Shown here: positions 1 through 6,599 of the stretch, in pieces
How positions within the stretch are numbered: the first letter of the stretch is position 1
Layout: each line of letters opens with the position of its first letter
The notes under the pieces: generated by a model
The model's input: only the letters and a program-made list of their open reading frames with translations
What the model was told of the DNA's origin: nothing
The model's database searches: none
Position numbers and translations under genes: made by a program
DNA from: an uncultured Lachnospiraceae bacterium
GTDB lineage: Bacteria > Bacillota > Clostridia > Lachnospirales > Lachnospiraceae
DNA length: 10,263 nt
Assembly: GCA_900557385.1 (NCBI GenBank)
Contig: USSP01000039.1
Location: 1 to 10,263 of the forward strand
Direction: 5' to 3'

Positions 1-220
1 TATACCGCCACATTGATGTGGTAAGGGTGGAAAGGCAGTGTAAGAGACTACCGTGCATCTGGTAACAGATGCAGCCATGTAAACCCCATCCGAAGCAAGG
101 CCAAACAGAGAGCGATAGATTGGCCCGATCTGCTCTCAGGTGGGCCGCTTGAGGCTGTTGGTAACAGCAGTCCTAGATAGATGAACACCCAACGACATAA
201 CCCGGCTTATCGTCCGGCTT
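1..220 (+). ncRNA. rnpB: RNase P RNA, bacterial class A, 3' portion (5' end outside window)
   Basis: This is the catalytic RNA of ribonuclease P, which removes the 5' leader of precursor tRNAs. The sequence shows conserved 3'-half blocks of bacterial P RNA: GGTAAGGGTGGAAAGG near 19-34, GTAAACCCCATCCGAAGCAA near 78-97 followed by GGCCAAA, AGATAGATGA at 174-183, and the closing AACCCGGCTTAT near 199-210. A GGCCCG/GGGCC stem around 122-145 encloses a GGT at 139-141, as expected for the L15 loop that pairs with the tRNA 3' CCA. The gene begins before the window, so only roughly the last 220 nt are present. The mature 3' end is approximate. A strong terminator follows within about 12 nt. Confidence 0.94.
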
Positions 221-230
221 ATATGCATGT

Positions 231-264
231 AAAGGCTGAAAGGATTTTCCTTTTAGCCTTTTTT
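231..264 (+). terminator. Rho-independent terminator of rnpB
   Basis: A 13-bp stem (232-244 with 248-260, one G-T pair) has a 3-nt loop and is followed by an unbroken T run to 264. It lies directly after the RNase P RNA. It ends only 18 nt before the start codon of the downstream protease gene, leaving no room for a separate promoter between them. Confidence 0.93.
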
Positions 265-281
265 CAAGAAGGGAGAAAAGC

Positions 282-1199
282 GTGGAAGAATCAGGAAGAA
301 AACGACACACAGGACTGATGTGGGCGCTGCTGCTTATGATTCTGGCAGTGTTTTATTTTCTGTGTGAAATTCTCTCTGCCCTATTGATACAAGGACTCCC
401 CAGGGAAGAGGTTTCCCGGCGTGATCTGTACCCGGAAGTCTACGAGGAAAGTTATGTATTGCCCTCCTGGTCATTAAGAGAGGCAATACATGAGGATGGA
501 ACTCCGGTAACGACTGCCCAGGTGCGTTCCTACCTTTATCATAGACCATTGATTATGACGACGACCCAGGAGGATGACTGGAGGGAACTGGTACAATATG
601 GAGACATGGAAACCCGGGACACTGCAGTGGAGCCCGCTATTGTACAGTTGAAAATGTCCCATCAGACCGGGAGCGGCGTGATTTTACAGATTACCGAAGA
701 GGATTTCCTCATTTCTACCTGTGCCCATGTGGTTGAGGACGAAACAGAAATTACAGTGATTTTTGAGGATGGTACATCAGCAATAGGAACGGTTATTGAC
801 AAATCAGATGCTTTTGATCTGGCATTTCTTTTGGTGCCGAGTGCGGACATTCCCTATGAAACGCGGGTAAAGCTTCGTTATGCGAAAGTGGATGAATGTG
901 CCTGGACAGATCTGGACGAGGATGCTTATGTATTTATTCTGGCTTCATCCAGACAACCTGCGGGAGACTATTATGAAGGATATGTCCAGTACAAAGAGAT
1001 TTATGTACCGGAATTTGACTGTTATATGCTTTGCATTAAAAGTATACCGATCCCCGGAATGTCCGGTGGGGGAATTTTTGACATGCAGGGCAATCTGGTA
1101 GCGATGGTCAATGGAGGAACTGCTTCAGGTCAGGTAGTAGGATTAAGCCTCCCTGCAATGATGGGACAGTTGACAAACTTCACTTTTGGGGTAAAATAA
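282..1199 (+). CDS. Membrane-anchored trypsin/HtrA-like serine protease without PDZ domain
   Basis: 305 aa with a GTG start preceded by GAAGGGAGAAA at 267-277. Residues 12-37 form one hydrophobic N-terminal segment after a short basic stretch, predicting an N-in single-pass anchor with the rest outside the cell. A linker of about 80 residues precedes a chymotrypsin-fold domain. The visible triad is His149 in the STCAHVVED block (HtrA-like NAHVV), Asp179 in DAFDLAFLLV, and Ser261 in the PGMSGGGIFD block (G-x-S-G-G). All three are in the usual order and spacing, so the enzyme looks active. There is no C-terminal PDZ domain, unlike HtrA/DegP, and the protein ends about 40 residues after the active serine. 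The stop codon touches a following ATG (TAATG), and the CobW GTPase starts 54 nt downstream, so the two are probably co-transcribed. The substrate cannot be told from sequence. No convincing promoter lies between the rnpB terminator and this gene. Confidence 0.85.
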   Translation: MEESGRKRHTGLMWALLLMILAVFYFLCEILSALLIQGLPREEVSRRDLYPEVYEESYVLPSWSLREAIHEDGTPVTTAQVRSYLYHRPLIMTTTQEDDWRELVQYGDMETRDTAVEPAIVQLKMSHQTGSGVILQITEEDFLISTCAHVVEDETEITVIFEDGTSAIGTVIDKSDAFDLAFLLVPSADIPYETRVKLRYAKVDECAWTDLDEDAYVFILASSRQPAGDYYEGYVQYKEIYVPEFDCYMLCIKSIPIPGMSGGGIFDMQGNLVAMVNGGTASGQVVGLSLPAMMGQLTNFTFGVK

Positions 1200-1203
1200 T
1201 GAG

Positions 1204-1225
1204 TAGCGCCGCAGAAACGGCGCTA
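1204..1225 (+). other. Perfect hairpin at the protease/CobW gene junction
   Basis: TAGCGCCG (1204-1211) and CGGCGCTA (1218-1225) pair perfectly over 8 bp around a 6-nt loop. No T run follows, so it is not a standard terminator. It lies between the protease stop codon and the ribosome binding site of the CobW gene, in the likely polycistronic mRNA. Possible roles are mRNA processing or stability, or partial attenuation. No function is established. Confidence 0.6.
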
Positions 1226-1252
1226 AATGTGATGCGAAAGGATGGAAAAGAC

Positions 1253-2374
1253 ATGACAAAGATAGATATATTTTCAGGTTTCCTGGGAGCAGGAAAGACA
1301 ACATTGATTAAAAAGCTGTTAAAAGAGGCACTGGCAGGGACCAAGGTGGTGCTGATTGAAAACGAATTTGGACAGATTGGTATTGACGGTGGATTCTTAA
1401 AAGATTCCGGTATTGAAATTAAGGAGATGAATTCCGGATGTATCTGCTGTTCCCTGGTAGGAGATTTCGGTACTTCTTTAAAAGAGGTTCTGGATACTTA
1501 TCAGCCGGAGCGTATTCTCATTGAGCCCTCCGGTGTAGGTAAGCTTTCTGATGTTATGAAGGCAGTACAGGATGTACACACTGATGTGGAAGTACAGTTG
1601 AACAGTGCGGTAGCAGTTGTGGATGCATCCAAAGCTAAAATGTATGTGAGAAACTTTGGTGAGTTCTTTATCAACCAGATTGAGCATGCAGGAACCATTA
1701 TTTTAAGTCGTACCGGTGATATCAGCAAAGAGAAGCTGGATCAGTGTGTAGAATTGATTCGTGAGCATAATCCGAAGGCAACCATTATTACAACGCCTTG
1801 GGACGAATTGGATGGCAAGATGATTTTAGAGACCATTGAGGGTGCGAAGGATCTGGAAGCAGAGTTGATGGAGGAAGTCAAGAATCTCCACGAGGAACAT
1901 GAGCATCATCATCACCATGATGATGACGATGATGACTGCTGCTGTGGACATGAGCATCATCATGACCACGACCATGAGGAGCACGACCATCACCACGACC
2001 ACGATCACGAGGAACACGAGCATCATCATGACCATGGAGATGAGTGTACCTGCGGATGCCACGATCATGACCATGATCATCACGGACATCATCATGCAGA
2101 TGAGGTATTTACCAGCTGGGGCGTAGAAGGTCCTGCAACTTATACGAAAGAGGAAATCGAGAATATTCTGGAAGAGTTGGATCGGGAGAGCGAGTATGGC
2201 TTTATCCTGAGAGCCAAAGGAATGGTGCCTGCAGGAGACGGTACCTGGGTATACTTTGATTATGTACCCGGCGAGAGCAATGTACGTGAGGGACAGGCAG
2301 ATGTAACCGGAAAAATTTGCGTGATCGGTTCCAAGCTGAAAGAAGAGAACCTGGCAAAACTATTTAAAAAGTAA
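1253..2374 (+). CDS. CobW/COG0523-family metal-associated GTPase with large His/Asp/Cys-rich insert
   Basis: 373 aa from the ATG at 1253. This start has AAAGGATGGAAAAG just upstream and begins directly with the family's first strand. An in-frame ATG at 1199 would add 18 residues but lacks a ribosome binding site. Domains: P-loop GFLGAGKTT (residues 9-17), ENEFGQIGID switch-like block (about 36-45), the family metal site CICC (63-66), IEPSGVG Walker B-like block (90-96), and an unusual guanine-specificity motif SRTGD (152-156) in place of NKxD. Residues 213-282 form an insert with 32 His and 6 Cys plus many Asp/Glu. A CobW C-terminal domain follows (about 288-373), with GFILRAKG. COG0523 GTPases are cytoplasmic and use GTP to deliver or handle metals (cobalt, zinc, iron). 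The His-rich insert suggests high-capacity binding of Zn, Ni or Co, but which metal is not decided by the sequence. A paralogue follows after 17 nt. Confidence 0.93.
   Translation: MTKIDIFSGFLGAGKTTLIKKLLKEALAGTKVVLIENEFGQIGIDGGFLKDSGIEIKEMNSGCICCSLVGDFGTSLKEVLDTYQPERILIEPSGVGKLSDVMKAVQDVHTDVEVQLNSAVAVVDASKAKMYVRNFGEFFINQIEHAGTIILSRTGDISKEKLDQCVELIREHNPKATIITTPWDELDGKMILETIEGAKDLEAELMEEVKNLHEEHEHHHHHDDDDDDCCCGHEHHHDHDHEEHDHHHDHDHEEHEHHHDHGDECTCGCHDHDHDHHGHHHADEVFTSWGVEGPATYTKEEIENILEELDRESEYGFILRAKGMVPAGDGTWVYFDYVPGESNVREGQADVTGKICVIGSKLKEENLAKLFKK
1949..2038 (+). repeat. 33-nt (11-codon) tandem repeat in the His-rich insert
   Basis: The insert contains a regular 11-residue unit. HEHHHDHDHEE is encoded at 1949-1981, HDHHHDHDHEE at 1982-2014, and a partial HEHHHDHG at 2015-2038. 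Protein identity is nearly complete, while the DNA units differ at several synonymous positions (CAT/CAC, GAC/GAT, GAG/GAA). An Asp6-Cys3 block precedes the repeats, and a CTCGC block with more His pairs follows. The pattern suggests expansion by unit duplication, then maintenance of the protein sequence. Confidence 0.85.
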
Positions 2375-2391
2375 TCGTTGAGGAACCTATC

Positions 2392-3321
2392 ATGAAACCA
2401 GTTTATATGATTACCGGCTTTCTGGAGAGCGGAAAGACCGAATTTATTACTTTCACTATAGCACAGCCCTATTTTCAGATTCGTGGGACTACATTGATTT
2501 TATTATGTGAGCAGGGTGAAATCGAATACGATCCCAAGCTATTGAAACGCAGCCGTGCGGTTGTGGAAGTGATTGAGGATGAGGAAGATTTTAATTTAAA
2601 GCATCTGATGGAACTTGAAAAAAAGCATAAACCGGAGCGTATCATCATTGAATACAACGGCATGTGGAATATCAAGGATTTAAAACTTCCTATTCACTGG
2701 AGAGTCGAACAGCAGATTACCACGATTGATGCCACGACTTTTCCCATGTATTATACGAATATGAAGTCCCAATTATCAGAGATGCTGCGCAAGTCGGAAA
2801 TGATTATTATGAATCGTTGTGACGGAATCGAGGATCTGGGTAGTTATAAGCGTAATATCAAGGCATTAAACCAGCGTGCAGACATTATTCTGGAAAATAA
2901 GGACGGTGAGGTGGACGAAATCTTTGAGGATGATCTTCCTTACAGTCTGGATACGAAAGAATTGGATTTGGATGACAGTAGTTATGGAATCTGGTATCTG
3001 GATTCTCTGGATCATCTGGAGCGCTATGAAGGTAAGACCTTAAGCTTTGTGGCGCAGGTTTTGATTCCCCCCGGATTTGATTCCAAGTATTTTGTACCGG
3101 GGCGTAAGGCAATGACCTGCTGTGCAGAAGATATGACCTTTCTGGGCTTTCCCTGCAAATATGACGGTGCGGGGCAGTTAAAAAATAAACAGTGGGTGAG
3201 GGTAAAAGCCACGGTGCACCGCGAGTATTGGAAAGATTTTGAAGGTGAGGGACCGGTGTTGCATGCGATCAGTGTGGAACCCTGTAAGGCTCCCAAAGAG
3301 GAAATTATCAGTTTCAGTTAA
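2392..3321 (+). CDS. Divergent CobW-like GTPase with C-terminal Cys-Cys domain resembling YcgQ/DUF1980 (TIGR03943)
   Basis: 309 aa with an ATG preceded by GAGGA at 2380-2384, 17 nt after the CobW gene. The N-terminal half is a P-loop GTPase of the CobW type: ITGFLESGKT (residues 7-16), LCEQGEIEYD (38-47, matching ENEFGxIGID of the neighbour), a PERIIIEYNG Walker B-like strand (81-90), and NRCD (141-144) as guanine-specificity motif. The CxCC metal motif expected after the second block is absent, replaced by an acidic VEVIEDEEDF stretch. From about residue 205 the protein changes character: YEGKTLSFVAQVL, FVPGRKAMTCCAEDMTFLGF (Cys243-Cys244), then QWVRVKATV. This resembles the C-terminal domain of YcgQ/TIGR03943 proteins (R-x-x-x-x-C-C-x-x-D), whose Bacillus member is in the zinc (Zur) regulon. 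That domain call is from memory of the motif and needs a profile search. No membrane segments; cytoplasmic. A joint metal-handling role with the neighbour is inference. Confidence 0.82.
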   Translation: MKPVYMITGFLESGKTEFITFTIAQPYFQIRGTTLILLCEQGEIEYDPKLLKRSRAVVEVIEDEEDFNLKHLMELEKKHKPERIIIEYNGMWNIKDLKLPIHWRVEQQITTIDATTFPMYYTNMKSQLSEMLRKSEMIIMNRCDGIEDLGSYKRNIKALNQRADIILENKDGEVDEIFEDDLPYSLDTKELDLDDSSYGIWYLDSLDHLERYEGKTLSFVAQVLIPPGFDSKYFVPGRKAMTCCAEDMTFLGFPCKYDGAGQLKNKQWVRVKATVHREYWKDFEGEGPVLHAISVEPCKAPKEEIISFS

Positions 3322-3341
3322 TGAAATCTTAGAATAGAAAT

Positions 3342-3381
3342 GGCTTCCTGCATTTCCATGATGGAGCAGGAAGCCGTTTTT
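3342..3381 (+). terminator. Terminator-like hairpin after the GTPase pair
   Basis: A 10-bp perfect stem, GGCTTCCTGC (3342-3351) with GCAGGAAGCC (3366-3375), has a 14-nt loop and is followed by G and five Ts. It lies 20 nt after the second GTPase stop and only 17 nt before the ylmH start codon. It probably ends the protease-GTPase transcript. Because no separate promoter is visible before ylmH, it may act as a leaky terminator or leader hairpin for the next genes. Confidence 0.8.
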
Positions 3382-3398
3382 GCAAAAGAAAGGGTATT

Positions 3399-4169
3399 AT
3401 GTTCACCGATTTGCAAAAAGACGAGGCACAATTGAAAAAACGCTTTGAGGAACTGGCGGATAAGGCCTACCAACGGAATATTTTTCTGTTTACCGGCTTT
3501 TTAAGTCTGGCAGAACAGGAAGTTTTCTGGCGTTTTGCAGGACAGATGCCCAAAGAAAGTTTTTCCCTTTTTGGCGGAATGGAGGATGCGGAGCGTGTGA
3601 TGATTCGCTTTGGAAATCCAAAGGAATTGGGGTATGAACAGGAATTTCCAATTGTCTGTCTGCACATGTGCCCACCGCAGAAAAAATTCGCGGAGGATCT
3701 GACGCATCGGGATTTCCTTGGAGCACTGATGAACCTCGGCATTGAGCGGTCTTTGTTGGGGGATATTCTGGTGCAGGAGAGGGAAGGATGGCTCTTTTGT
3801 AATGAAAGTATTGCGCCGTTTCTTTTGGAAAATCTCTGCAGGGTACGGCATACCAGTATCAGCTGCGAAATGCTGACACAATTACCGGAAGTGTGTAAAA
3901 GGCAGTTGGAAACCCAGGAGTTTACCGTGGCTTCGGAACGGATTGACGCAGTGGTATCCAGGCTTTATAATATAGCGAGAAGTAACGGTGCAGCCCTTTT
4001 TACGACGGACAAGGTGTGGGTCAATGGCAGACTGGTGGAGAAACCTACTTATATATTGAAACCCCAGGATGTGGTTTCGGTGCGGGGTTTTGGTAAGTTT
4101 GTATACAATGGGACGACACGGGAGACGAAAAAGGGACGGCTTAGTGTGTCGGTAAGTGTTTATCGGTAA
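3399..4169 (+). CDS. ylmH: YlmH-family S4-domain RNA-binding protein
   Basis: 256 aa, close to the family's usual length, with an ATG preceded by GAAAGGG at 3389-3395. The N-terminal and middle regions match YlmH: FLSLAEQEVFWRFA (residues 35-48), FPIVCLHMCP (83-92) and the signature HRDFLGALMNLGIERSLLGDI (103-123). Residues about 178-236 form an S4 RNA-binding domain (SERIDAVVSRLYNIARSNGA, then VWVNGRLVEKPTYILKPQDVVSVRGFGKF). YlmH in Bacillus associates with ribosomes and is reported to act in quality control of stalled 50S subunits; the same role is inferred here. In many Firmicutes it sits in the division cluster beside sepF, ylmG and divIVA, but none of those is present here. The CmpB-like gene begins 24 nt downstream and is probably co-transcribed. 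Confidence 0.92.
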   Translation: MFTDLQKDEAQLKKRFEELADKAYQRNIFLFTGFLSLAEQEVFWRFAGQMPKESFSLFGGMEDAERVMIRFGNPKELGYEQEFPIVCLHMCPPQKKFAEDLTHRDFLGALMNLGIERSLLGDILVQEREGWLFCNESIAPFLLENLCRVRHTSISCEMLTQLPEVCKRQLETQEFTVASERIDAVVSRLYNIARSNGAALFTTDKVWVNGRLVEKPTYILKPQDVVSVRGFGKFVYNGTTRETKKGRLSVSVSVYR

Positions 4170-4193
4170 AATTCAAATTGAGGGAGAAGAAGG

Positions 4194-5123
4194 ATGGAGG
4201 CATTTCATTTCGGCTATTCAGTCATTCAATGGTTATTTTTCTTTTATTTCTACTGTTTCTGTGGTTGGGTTTTTGAATCGACATATGTTTCCCTGAAAAA
4301 CAGAAAATGGACGAACCGCGGGTTCATGCGGGGACCGTTTTTACCACTGTATGGCAGTGGGGCAATTATGATGCTGGTGGTGTCGGCACCCTTTCAGGAC
4401 AGTGTTGTCCTTACCTATATTGCAGGTGTGATCGGAGCCACGATTCTGGAATACATAACAGGTGTTACCATGGAGGCTTTGTTTAAGGTGCGTTATTGGG
4501 ATTATTCCAAGCAGCCTTTCAACTTCCAGGGACAGATCTGTCTGGGATCTTCACTGGCATGGGGAGTGCTTACCATAGCAATGACCCGTGTGGTTCATAA
4601 GCCGGTTGAACGCTTTGTGCTTTCCATTCCGGAGAATTGGCTGACCGTTGTTACCATTCTTCTCACCGTTTATATTGTCAGTGACTTCACCATGGCATGG
4701 CGTGCTGCTATGGATTTGAAAGATGTGCTGGAGAAGATGCAGAAGGCAAAGGAAGATCTGGAACGGGTACAGAAACGGTTGGATGTATATCTTGCCTTTG
4801 CAGCAGAGGGCAATGAACAGCGTAAGCAGGCCATGAAAAACCGTCTTGGTCTGGAGGAACTTACCAATAGTATCAGTAGTAAATTTGAAGCATTGAAGAG
4901 TAGAATGGATACAGATAAGGCATCGGAATCCCTGCAGAATGCAAAAGAGGAAATTGCACAACTGCAAAAGAAATTTTCCGAGAGCCTGCGGTGGCGGGAG
5001 CATAATTCAGAACGGGAGCGTTCCTATCGCAGAAGTGTATTTGGCGGCAACCCCACAATGACCTCTACAAAGTTCCGGGAAGTTTTTGAGGAATTGAAGA
5101 AGAAAGATAAAGAAGAGAAGTAA
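4194..5123 (+). CDS. CmpB-family (PF06541-like) membrane protein with C-terminal coiled coil
   Basis: 309 aa with an ATG preceded by GAGGGAGAAGAAGG. The first about 170 residues hold roughly five hydrophobic segments (about 10-28, 48-66, 70-92, 114-133, 145-166). They carry the pattern of the family called putative ABC-transporter type IV: GWVFESTYVS near 24-33, then NRGFMRGPFLPLYGSGA about 41-57, and later DYSKQPFNFQGQICLGSSLAWG. From about 172 to 275 the sequence is a charged heptad-rich coiled coil (DLKDVLEKMQKAKEDLERVQ onward), followed by a basic tail. The family name implies a transporter, but no ATP-binding cassette partner is encoded here, so the biochemical role is open. The stop is separated by one base from the start of the AAA+ ATPase gene, suggesting translational coupling and possibly physical partnership, with the coiled coil facing the cytoplasm. 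Confidence 0.85.
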   Translation: MEAFHFGYSVIQWLFFFYFYCFCGWVFESTYVSLKNRKWTNRGFMRGPFLPLYGSGAIMMLVVSAPFQDSVVLTYIAGVIGATILEYITGVTMEALFKVRYWDYSKQPFNFQGQICLGSSLAWGVLTIAMTRVVHKPVERFVLSIPENWLTVVTILLTVYIVSDFTMAWRAAMDLKDVLEKMQKAKEDLERVQKRLDVYLAFAAEGNEQRKQAMKNRLGLEELTNSISSKFEALKSRMDTDKASESLQNAKEEIAQLQKKFSESLRWREHNSERERSYRRSVFGGNPTMTSTKFREVFEELKKKDKEEK

Positions 5124-5124
5124 A

Positions 5125-6585
5125 ATGATGGAAAAGACTTTAAGGGATCTTATCGCAGACAGCGAGAGAATCTGTGATTTGTTATATGCAAACAACGTAG
5201 GAAACTGTAAGGCAAGACCTGCTTCCCTGACAGTGGAGTTACACCATGAGCTTCTGAAATATGCCATTTATCTGGCAGATGCCGACGATGTACTGACCAA
5301 ACATGAGGTGAATGTGATAGAAGAATACCTGGGCGTACACGTGGATCATGCCATGGTTGAGCAGATGAAGCAAGGAGATTATTTGGAGATCACGTATCCC
5401 AGAGAGAGACCTTCCATTTTTAAATATGCAGTGCTTGCTGATGCGGGACGGAAAATCAGCCCGGATCCCTTTCATAATCAGAAAGCCCAGCTGCTTTATG
5501 ATACCTACAGTCAATTCGGACAGCTTATTGTGGCGAATAAACCGGAGGTCAGCAGTGGCTCCGTGCAGCGATACACCCAGTATATGCAGATGCTGGATAA
5601 ATTCCTAAGAGAATATGGTGTGAATTTCACCAGCAGCACGAAGTTTTACAAAATCGTGAAGACACCCTCCACCAATGCTGTAAAGCCGGCAGAGACTGCA
5701 AAACAATCGGATGCAGCCCCGGCTCTCACTCCGGAAGAGCGAATCGATAAAGCATTGGAAACGCTGGATGAACTGGTAGGATTAGAGGGCGTGAAAGAGG
5801 AAGTACATAGTCTGGTGAATCTCATGAAGGTCCGCAAGCTTCGGAAAGAAAAGGGCATGAAGAATACCGGTATTTCCATGCACATGGTATTCAGTGGGAA
5901 TCCGGGAACCGGAAAGACTACCGTGGCGAGAATGCTGGCGCAGATTTATGAAGCACTGGGCGTCCTTTCCGGAGGACAGCTGGTGGAAGTGGATCGCTCC
6001 GGGCTGGTGAGAGGCTTTATCGGTCAGACAGCGACCAGAGTGCAGGAAGTGGTAGATCAGGCTCTGGGTGGAATCCTGTTTGTGGATGAGGCTTACGCGT
6101 TGTGTGTAGGAAAAGGCGAGGGAGATTTCGGGCAGGAAGCAATCGATACGCTTTTGAAATCCATGGAGGATCACAGAGATGATCTGGTGGTGATTGTAGC
6201 CGGATATCCCGATTTGATGGATGAATTTCTGAATTCCAATCCAGGTCTTAAATCAAGATTTAACAAATTTGTTTTCTTTGAAGACTATACACCGGAGGAA
6301 CAGCTGAAGATTCTGAAAAGCATGTGCAAAAAACAGGATTATCAGTTGACCAAAGAAGCGGAAGCGCGAGCCTATGCCTGGATGAGGGAGCGGTTTGAAA
6401 ATCGTTCTGCCAACTTTGCCAATGCCCGTGATGTGCGAAATTTTATGGAGAAGGCAATTTCCAAACAGGCAAGCAGAATTGTGAACATCAAGAAACCGAC
6501 GAAAAAAATGCTGGCAGCCATTGAACTGGAGGATGTGGAAGCAGTGATAGCAGATTCTGCATCAAAGGAGCATATAAGCGAATAG
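5125..6585 (+). CDS. CbbX/SpoVK-like AAA+ ATPase with extra N-terminal domain
   Basis: 486 aa. Two adjacent ATGs (5125 and 5128) could both start it, with a weak purine-rich site AGAAGAGAAG at 5111-5120, consistent with coupling to the upstream gene one base away. Residues about 1-170 are helical and include LKYAIYLADADDVLTKHEVNVIEEYL (written here in parts: 44-55 and 56-69), faintly like TerB-type metal/tellurite-resistance domains; this is tentative. A Pro/Ala linker (about 180-202) leads to the AAA+ module: Walker A GNPGTGKTT (258-266), pore-loop region VRGFIGQT (295-302), Walker B ILFVDEAY (317-324), AGYPDLMDEF (359-368), Arg finger R378 in LKSRFN, and sensor-2 region NARDVRNF (433-440). 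All key catalytic residues are present. CbbX/SpoVK relatives are ring-forming remodelling ATPases. No Rubisco or sporulation gene lies nearby, so the target is unknown; the adjoining membrane protein is the natural candidate. Confidence 0.9.
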   Translation: MMEKTLRDLIADSERICDLLYANNVGNCKARPASLTVELHHELLKYAIYLADADDVLTKHEVNVIEEYLGVHVDHAMVEQMKQGDYLEITYPRERPSIFKYAVLADAGRKISPDPFHNQKAQLLYDTYSQFGQLIVANKPEVSSGSVQRYTQYMQMLDKFLREYGVNFTSSTKFYKIVKTPSTNAVKPAETAKQSDAAPALTPEERIDKALETLDELVGLEGVKEEVHSLVNLMKVRKLRKEKGMKNTGISMHMVFSGNPGTGKTTVARMLAQIYEALGVLSGGQLVEVDRSGLVRGFIGQTATRVQEVVDQALGGILFVDEAYALCVGKGEGDFGQEAIDTLLKSMEDHRDDLVVIVAGYPDLMDEFLNSNPGLKSRFNKFVFFEDYTPEEQLKILKSMCKKQDYQLTKEAEARAYAWMRERFENRSANFANARDVRNFMEKAISKQASRIVNIKKPTKKMLAAIELEDVEAVIADSASKEHISE

Positions 6586-6599
6586 TTTTTTAGAGAATC

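Noticed and set aside
1949..2038. CRISPR-like array
   Set aside because: Units are contiguous, in frame, without spacers and encode a His-rich repeat.
1826..2095. 89-codon open frame on the - strand
   Set aside because: It is the antisense of the His-rich repeat (CAT/CAC gives Met/Val runs), has no ribosome binding site and a composition unlike a real protein.
3301..3341. Promoter with TAGAAT at 3330-3335 for ylmH
   Set aside because: The hexamer is a good -10, but nothing resembling a -35 lies 16-18 bp upstream.
3501..3881. 126-codon open frame on the - strand
   Set aside because: It is antisense to ylmH, whose family signature is on the + strand.
4551..5003. 150-codon open frame on the - strand
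   Set aside because: It lies wholly inside the CmpB-like gene, shows no recognisable domain and has no start signal; the sense frame has clear family motifs.
5782..6174. 130-codon open frame on the - strand
   Set aside because: It lies wholly antisense to the AAA+ core with Walker A and B on the sense strand.
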